Of a stretch of 64,000 bases of DNA, positions 58,018-64,000 are shown piece after piece (the first letter of the stretch is position 1; each line of letters begins with the position of its first letter). The DNA is from Edaphochlamys debaryana. Its lineage: Eukaryota; Chlorophyta; Chlorophyceae; Chlamydomonadales. The translations under genes were made by a program, and so were the position numbers. Location: contig JAEHOE010000021.1 of NCBI GenBank assembly GCA_016858145.1, positions 186,001 to 250,000 on the forward strand, in the 5' to 3' direction. The notes below the pieces were generated by a model. It was not told the DNA's origin, searched no databases, and saw only the letters and a list, made by a program, of their open reading frames with translations.

Positions 58018-58395
58018 TTAGGTGGTGAGGTGGTGAGGTGATGAGGTGGTCTTTACATAGCTTCGTTCTTCTACCAAAGGCTCTTGACGTACATTTCCGC
58101 TCTCTTTCTTTGAACCTAATGGACTCGAATCAGGGTCAGGATTGTGTTGATCCCGCATGCACTGTACGACGAAGCTGCATTGTCGTAATGCACTGCCCTT
58201 CTTCTGCCATTGAATTGAATGCCAATAAGTTGATCTGACTTTGATTGCTGCTGAGCTTCGCAACGCACCTTCCTTCGATCCTTCCTTCTCATATAGCAGA
58301 GCCACCTGACCACCTTGGTCACGGCTCCCGTATACATAGCAGCTGAGATTGTCGAAATCTACTTCGTTTCCACCATTAGCTGTTGCCAGCCCCAA
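58018..58395 (-). other. Low-GC island with a 125-codon open frame, unassigned
   Basis: The frame reads a balanced, non-repetitive amino-acid composition (NEVDFDNLSCYVYGSRDQGG, QVALLYEKEGSKE), unlike the Ala/Gly/Pro-rich chance frames elsewhere in this window. The base composition is visibly closer to equal A+T and G+C than the surroundings. No family was recognised, and there is no evident start signal, intron or partner exon. It may be an inserted gene fragment, a transposon remnant or simply A+T-rich 3' UTR. Confidence 0.35.
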
Positions 58396-58471
58396 GACAC
58401 GCCACGGCCATGGAACGGCTTGATAGCTGGTGGCCGCTTCCTGCCGTGGGGCTTGGTGCGGGGTTGTGTGG

Positions 58472-58486
58472 TGTAACAGGGTGTAA
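58472..58486 (+). terminator. Paired TGTAA poly(A) signals, phosphodiesterase
   Basis: Two TGTAA pentamers ten bases apart, about 710 bases downstream of the phosphodiesterase stop codon. Candidate only. Confidence 0.4.
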
Positions 58487-59244
58487 CGCGGCGGTGTTGC
58501 CGCGTGGGAGCGTCCCGGTGTTTGGACTGTCGTGAAGGCTGTGTGTTTGGCCCCACTGTACCATCACTACCGTTGCGCTCAGGGGCGGGGGCCCCTTTGG
58601 AACAGTCGGGACGGTCGAGGCACAGGCCCCGACTCTCATGAGCGCCGGGCCGTGGATAGGGCCACGATGCCATCAGAGGGATCGGGGGCCATGGCGGGGC
58701 ATCTTGTACCAACATAACCGCCACTTGTCACTTTGCCAGGTTGCTTTGGCATGGCTGCCTTCGTCCAGACTGCGGCCCTCCATCCGCCTGTATGCCGGCT
58801 CCCGTGCTCCGCCGCCCGCAGCACGCACCGCAGCCAACGGCCCCCGTAAGATCAGCGGCGTAGACTCCTGGCCTCCCAGGGTCCCTGCGAGCACAGTGCC
58901 TCCCAGGGTCCCACCCTGCAGCGCCCAACGCTTGAATTCTCACACGTGCAAACCACACTCCCCCCCCATTGGGACTGGCGCCCCCTGCACCCGCTGCACT
59001 CAGCATCAGACCACCCCCGGCACCCCCGCTCCGCCGTCCCTCCCATGGTTTCCCGCTCGAACAAAGTGTTACCGGTAATGGGCAGCCATCTCATGTCCCT
59101 CCCTCCTGCACCTCCTGCCCCTCCCGGCTGCAATAAGGGACCTCTCCTCCCCGTCACAGCTCTCCTTCACCCGCTCCCGCCCTCCCCGTTCTCCTCATCT
59201 GCCCCACCTCGCATCGGACCCCGTCCCCCCGTCACAGCTCCCGC

Positions 59245-60838
59245 TCACCCGCTCCCGCCGTGCCGCGCCGCAAAGGCCTCCAGGAAACCCGCCGCCGCCT
59301 CGTCCACCCCCTCCCCGCCCGCCGCCGCCCGCTCCGCCGCCTCCTCAGCCGCCGCCACCGCCTCCTCCTCGGCCTCCTCCCGCCGCCGCTCCGCCTCCAC
59401 CTCGCCGCCCGACGCCTCCTCCTCCTCAGCCTCGGACGAGTCCGCCGACTCGTCCTCCTCCCCCCCAGGGCCCTCCGGGTCCTCTGCCTGGGGCTCCGCC
59501 GCGGCCCGCCCGCGCTTGGCCCCCTGCCCCCGCCCCTGCCGCCCCTCCTGCCCCGCCCCCGCCCCCGGCCCCCCCAGGCCCCGCTTGGCGCCCCGGCCGG
59601 GCGCTGCGCCGCTGCCCCGCCTCGCCTCCACGGCCTGCGTTCGAGGGTCGGGGATTCGGGGGTGGGGGTCGGGGTCACGGCTGGGTTCGGGGGAGGCCAG
59701 GGAGCAGAGGGTCCACGGAAAGCAGGTGACTGGCGGAGTGGCGGGATGCACGAGGCAATGACAGACGGCATCCTCCCCTCCTCCCCCAACCCGCCCACCC
59801 GCCGACCGCGTGGTGGCATCCCTCTCTCCTTCTCCCCCCCTCTTTCCCCCTTTCGCCACCCCCTTCCTTCCCCCCTATCCTCCCTTTACCCCCCTCCCTG
59901 ACCCACCGCCGCCGCCCTCTTCATTGCCGCCCGCTGCTCCGGGGTGAGGTCGGGGACCGCCGCCGAGATGAAGCGGGAGGCGCCCGCCACGTCCAGCGTG
60001 GCCAGCCGCCGGGCGGAGCGGAGCTCCGCCTCGGCGAAAGCGCGGTTGACCTGGCGGTTGGCGGTTGGAAGTTGGAAGTTGGGAGTTGGGGGTTGAAGAG
60101 ATGGAGGGATTGTGGGGCGGGGTGTTGGGTCCCGGGCGGAGGCGGGTCGAGGCGCCGGCCCTCTCGCGGCACGTGAGCATGTCGTGTACGCTACGACCTC
60201 TCGGCGTATGTCATGCCGTACCCTCGCCGTACCTTCTTGTCGTACTGCCGTATCCGGTCCAGCTCGGCCTTCCCCACCGAGGCGCCCCCGATGGCGCCGG
60301 CGCCCACGGGGGCGAAGGGGTCCCGCCCGTGTGCCCTGGCAGGGGGCGAGGGGCAGGGGGTGGAGGGACGAGGATTGTCTTGAGGACACGGTCGGTCGGT
60401 AGGCGGTAAGGGGGCACAGTTGGCTCACCGGTATAGCACTTCAGAGTAGAGATGATGCTGTACCTGTAAAGGCGTCCCCTTCAGCATGGGAGTGATGCGT
60501 CTCAGCGATAGCTCCTCCCCGCCACCTCTTGCTTGGCCCCAAGGCCCCAGAAGCCCCCGACGCCCCAACCCTCCGTCCGCCCCCCCTCAAATACCATCCC
60601 CCACACAGGACTCAGCGTCCTACCTGAGGTAGGTGTGGTGCAGTGCGTTGACCGCCTTCGCCACGGCTTGGTACAGCCGGGCGCGGCCCACCGGGTCAGC
60701 GGCCGTCTTGGCCAGCACCTCGGCGGGCCCGCCCAGCGCCGCAGCAGCGCCCAGGGCCTTCTTCAGGTCGCCCAGGAACTCCGTCAGCTGCGATAGCTGT
60801 ATCTTGACGTCGTCGGGCAGCTCTAGCGGGGCCGCCAT
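59245..60838 (-). CDS. C1D: C1D/Lrp1 (Rrp47)-family nuclear exosome cofactor
   Basis: Small nuclear RNA-binding cofactor, expected to partner the exosome nuclease Rrp6 in rRNA and snoRNA 3' processing; 283 residues. Exons: 60838-60624, 60335-60233, 60050-59907, 59634-59245, phase-consistent. Residues 1-72 form the helical Sas10/Utp3/C1D domain (VKIQLSQLTEFLGDLKKAL, ARLYQAVAKAVNALHHTYLR). They are followed by the family motif AHGRDPFAP ... SVGKAELDRIRQYDKKV and by DVAGASRFISAAV, equivalent to the RGAASRFVKNAL segment at the end of animal C1D. The C-terminal 130 residues are an added charged tail: Gly/Arg-rich, then acidic (GGEEDESADSSEAEEEE), then a predicted helix of Ala and Glu. The family's usual length is about 140-180 residues, so this tail is an extension. 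Divergent from uL22. Confidence 0.87.
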
Positions 60839-61264
60839 GGCGCTAGAGGCCCGCTGAGTGGCTGTCGCGAATGGGCAAGGATATGAGACGTCGCCAGTAG
60901 CGGTGAAGGGCGCAGGCTGTGAACCGGGGAGAGAGGTAGTTTTATAGTCGCGGCACGCCGCAAGGGCGACCGGTGAGCGCGGGAGTGCAGGCGCGTGTGA
61001 TGGGGGTGCTATTGAGGCGAGAAACGCTGCTACCGTAACATGGAATGCGACTGTTAACGAGGCTGGCCTGAATTTCCTTCATCCCGCGTCGCCAAAACAG
61101 GTATTACCCGGTCTTTGTCCCCTAGTCCGCCTTGCACAGCCTCCTAAACGCAAAAGCAGATACGTAGTCCACCGCTCAGCTTGCCTAACATACCGCTGTG
61201 CTTCACTTGCGTTCACCAGTGCACTGGTGCACACCGCCGTGATCAAGCCCCTTGCGGGCTGACA
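60839..61264. promoter_or_regulatory. Compact bidirectional promoter, C1D / uL22
   Basis: Only 426 bases separate the divergent start codons of an RNA-processing factor and a ribosomal protein. A TTTATAG element lies at 60940-60946, about 100 bases upstream of the C1D start. Co-regulation of the two is inferred, not shown. Confidence 0.5.
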
Positions 61265-64000
61265 ATGGTGGCGTCACACCACGCTCCACTAGCGATGCTG
61301 GGGCGAGCAGCATGCCGCGCGCTGCTCTCGCCATCAGCGACTGCATCGGCTGGCGCAGCTGGGCCGGTGGCCTCTCGCATCTCGCAGCTGTGCTCCTCGG
61401 GCGTACAGACTGTCGCGGATCGGTCATCCAGCGATAGCGCTGATGCATCTCCCAGCTCCACGGCCGGGCCATCAATGCTCTCCGCCAGCCCCATCCTCGC
61501 CAGCCGCGTTACCGGCCTCCCCGCCTGCTCCCACGCCAGCCTCGCCACACCGATGCCCCTCTCTCTCCGAGCGCTCCACATGGGGCGAGCCCTGCAGGCG
61601 CCCTCTCCAGCCGGCGAGGCCTCCGGAGGCAGCGGCAGCGGCAGCGGCGACGGCGCTGGAGCCAGCGGCAGCGGCGGCGACCCGACCTGGAAGCCCCCGC
61701 CGGCGGCGCCAGTGCAGAACCCGCTCCAAGCGGCGCTGGCTGAGGCGGCGGCAGCGTCGCGGTCACGGGCCCCGACGGAGGCGGCGGAGGCGGGGAGCCT
61801 GGACGAGGCGTCGCGGGCGGCGGCGGCCACGGGGCGGAGTCGGCGTGGGGTGGGCCGCACCTGGGTCTGGTGAGTGGGGTGTGCTGGCGCCACGTGCCAT
61901 GTTCGGTTGGTGGTTGGTGGTTGGCTTCTCGGACCGTGGGTAGTTGGCGGCTGGCAGCCTCGCGGGTCGGGGCGGCTGTCATGGAACGGCCGTCCGCCCT
62001 CGAGGCTGACACCGCGAGGGGGGGAGAGGGGACCGTGTGCGGGGCCGCGCTAGTGTGTACATGCGTGCATGCTCTACCGATTGGTGGTGGTGGCGGTGGT
62101 GGGGTTTGGGGGCTTGTGAGGGGCTTTTCCGGCCGTTTGGCCGCGCGCCGGCGGGGAGGTTAAGCGGGTGCCTGGGCCTGCACGCTGGCAAGGGCGTGCA
62201 CTATATGTGCGGAGTGCACCCTTCCACCTGACTGCCGTAATCGCTCCCCCCGTACAACTTATGGTTGCCGCCCGTGTACGACCCCAGGTACGACGAGTCG
62301 GACGAGCGCGAGGAGCGGCGCAAGGAGCGGCAGCGGCAGCAGTACGGCGACGCGGGTACGACGTACATGCTGGACGTACCGCAGAGCATGAAGAAGATGG
62401 ACCGCATCCTCAAGCTCGTGAGTCATGCGGTTGTACGGCACCACGCCCATCTGCCCTGTTCGACGGATCCTAGGAAGGGAGAGGGGGAGGAGGGAGGAAC
62501 GGGACCGAGGGGCGGTGCGAGGGGGGGGGCCGTGGGCTGGTGCAGGCGCAGGGCTGGGGGTCGTGTGATGCATTGCAGGCCGCAGCCGACCCCGCCGCAG
62601 CCGACCACCCATCGCCCACCCCAGCGCAGCCCCGCATACCGCATCGGCCCTCCCCGGCGGCCCATCCCGTCGCGACCTCGCCATACCTTCCTTTTCCTCT
62701 ACCACCCCTCCCCCTCATCTTGACACCCCCCCTTCCAACCCCCTCCCCTCCTTGATCCTGGATCCAGATCCGCGGCCTGCCGTACGACGAGGCGGTGGCC
62801 CAGTGCCAGCTGGTACCTCACAAGGCGGCCAAGTACGTACTGCAGGTGAGGCGCCGAGAAGGGTTTGTGCTGACCCTGTATCAGTAGCGAGTAAAGCGGC
62901 ATACTGGATTGTGCTGGGCGGAAACACGCTGCGCCACGGCCCAGAGCGAAGGCCAAAGGGTGTGTGTGGGGTGAGGGTGGGGGGTTGGGATTCACGATGC
63001 TGTGCACGGAGGCGCTGTCGCCGCTGAAGGTTTGTTAAGGTATGGGGTGGAACCTGCACCCCTGAACACCGCGAAAACGCGTTGCCCTGATCTCGACCAT
63101 CCCTATTCCTCCCCCCCTCCTGCCCCTTCAGGCCCTGGAGGTGGCGCGGGAGGATGCGGTGGAGGCCAAGGGGTTGAGCGGGGAGCGCCTGGTCGTGAGT
63201 GAGTGGGGGGGGGGCCGGGCGGTGATATAGCGTGTGTGTGGGGGGGGGGGGGGTATAGGGAGGACAGGCAAGGCAAGGGTCCATTGGTAGCGGCTGGAGG
63301 GAGTAGTGGGGGTGGGTGGGGTGGAGATGAGGGCGTTTTGCCAAGCAAGGGAAGATGGTCGAAAGGACGGGGGTTGAGGCAAGAGGAGTGCGGAGGGGGA
63401 AGTGTGGGGGAAGGGGCAAGAGGTACGCTGCGTAGGGTCTGCCCCAACCGCCGCCCCCAACCGCCGCCCCCCTGGCAGGCACCATCTTCGTGACTAAGGG
63501 CATGTACGACAAGGGCATGCAGCCCATGGGCAAGGGAGGCTCGGGCCGCCTGTACACGCGCAAGAGCCACCTGCGGGTGAGGGGGGGTGGGGCCGTGTGT
63601 TTGGGGGGGGGGAGCCGTGAGCGCATGGTTGCCTTGTGAGGGCGGATGCGAAGGTAACTCGACGCGTCCTGGCAACCAAGAGTAAAGGAGGCTTGGGACT
63701 ACGAAGCCTCAACAGAACTGCTCGCACGAAGGCTTGGGGAGCTACCGCCTTGGCCTGCCCGCCATGCAACCCTTGGGCTCGGAGCTCCCGGCCTCCCGCC
63801 AGGGCCAGGCACAGGCGCCGCCCTCCGAGCTCTGACCCACCCACACATCCCCCACCCCACCCCAACACCACGCCACCCCTCCCCAACACCACCCCACCCT
63901 CCCCAGGTCGCCCTCACGGAGTCCGACGGCCGCCCCCCCACCTTCTCCGCCCGCGTGGTGCCCCCCCTCATGGGCACCTTCTCGGCCGCATGGGGCCGCA
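61265..64000 (+). CDS. MRPL22: Organellar ribosomal protein uL22, probably mitochondrial (3' end outside window)
   Basis: Large-subunit protein lining the peptide exit tunnel. Exons: 61265-61869, 62288-62417, 62768-62845, 63132-63198, 63479-63576, 63907-64000 (continues past the window edge). The N-terminus (MLGRAACRALLSPSATASAG) is rich in Ala, Arg and Ser with no acidic residues, like an organelle transit peptide. A long linker follows, then the L22 core: MKKMDRILKLIRGLPYDEAV, VPHKAAKYVLQALEVAREDA, LVVSTIFVTKGMYDKGMQ and GRLYTRKSHLRVAL. The core resembles mitochondrial L22 (DEAxAQ, KxAKxxLxxLExA) more than plastid L22, but nuclear-encoded plastid L22 is an alternative. An in-frame ATG at 61181 could add 28 residues. 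At the exon 4 donor two overlapping GTGAGT sites occur; only the second (63199) keeps the frame. Confidence 0.82.

Larger units (their letters stand above)
57767..59244. other. Convergent spacer between phosphodiesterase and C1D
   Basis: Holds the 3' ends of both genes. 57767-58040 is a G-rich run (GGTGGTGAGG-type). TGTAA signals in the plus direction at 58472-58476 and 58482-58486 could end the phosphodiesterase transcript. A minus-direction TGTAA lies at about 58051-58055. An A+T-richer island spans about 58040-58390. Nothing else was recognised. Confidence 0.5.

Noticed and set aside
63766..63805. Possible echo of uL22 exon 5 (CCATGCAACCCTTGGGC)
   Set aside because: Similarity to the exon is short and does not include a splice edge. 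It could be chance in GC-rich sequence.
1..64000. tRNA, rRNA or CRISPR features
   Set aside because: No cloverleaf with a TTCGA-type arm, no rRNA-like conserved blocks and no regularly spaced repeats were found by reading. CRISPR would not be expected in a nuclear genome.

Overview
This window looks like nuclear DNA of a volvocine or Chlamydomonas-like green alga. It is strongly GC-rich, the genes are intron-dense with GT-AG introns, some genes end near TGTAA poly(A) signals, and one protein carries a Ser-Pro/Lys-Pro tail typical of the hydroxyproline-rich wall proteins of these algae. Exons were joined by hand from reading frames, splice signals and codon phase. The species cannot be named from the sequence alone.

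Layout, left to right. Positions 1-3273 hold no recognisable gene. On the minus strand, 3274-12630 is a 25-exon KP-43-type subtilisin-like protease with a split catalytic triad, a PA domain and a Ser-Pro-rich tail. A 3.7 kb spacer follows. At 16315-20750 (minus) lies a type-B response regulator (receiver plus GARP/Myb domain), divergently arranged with an ATG16-like autophagy protein (21767-28326, plus; N-terminal ATG5-binding-like segment, coiled coil, WD40 propeller). At 29805-41842 (plus) a 21-exon gene encodes a coiled-coil protein of about 2,808 residues with internal repeats, not recognised. From about 42.4 to 52.7 kb there are two diverged copies of a roughly 4 kb segment, each with one single-exon gene for an Ala-rich, low-complexity protein of unknown function (43526-44830 and 50131-51135). 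Then come a secreted PLC-like phosphodiesterase (53052-57766, plus), a C1D/Lrp1-family exosome cofactor (59245-60838, minus) and, divergent from it, the start of an organellar, probably mitochondrial, ribosomal protein uL22 (61265 to beyond 64000, plus).

The genes do not form a pathway. The two head-to-head pairs (response regulator/ATG16 and C1D/uL22) probably share promoter regions.

The most unusual signal is a recurrent one. In three genes (protease, ATG16, phosphodiesterase) the introns contain short diverged copies of the very edge of the neighbouring exon together with its splice site. I count eleven exon edges with such an 'echo'. The same genes have introns that start with G-runs and end with C-runs, and share acceptor modules (C-run plus CTGTCAG; CCAACCGC repeats). 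The large coiled-coil gene lacks both traits, but one of its introns holds a perfect 23-bp hairpin.
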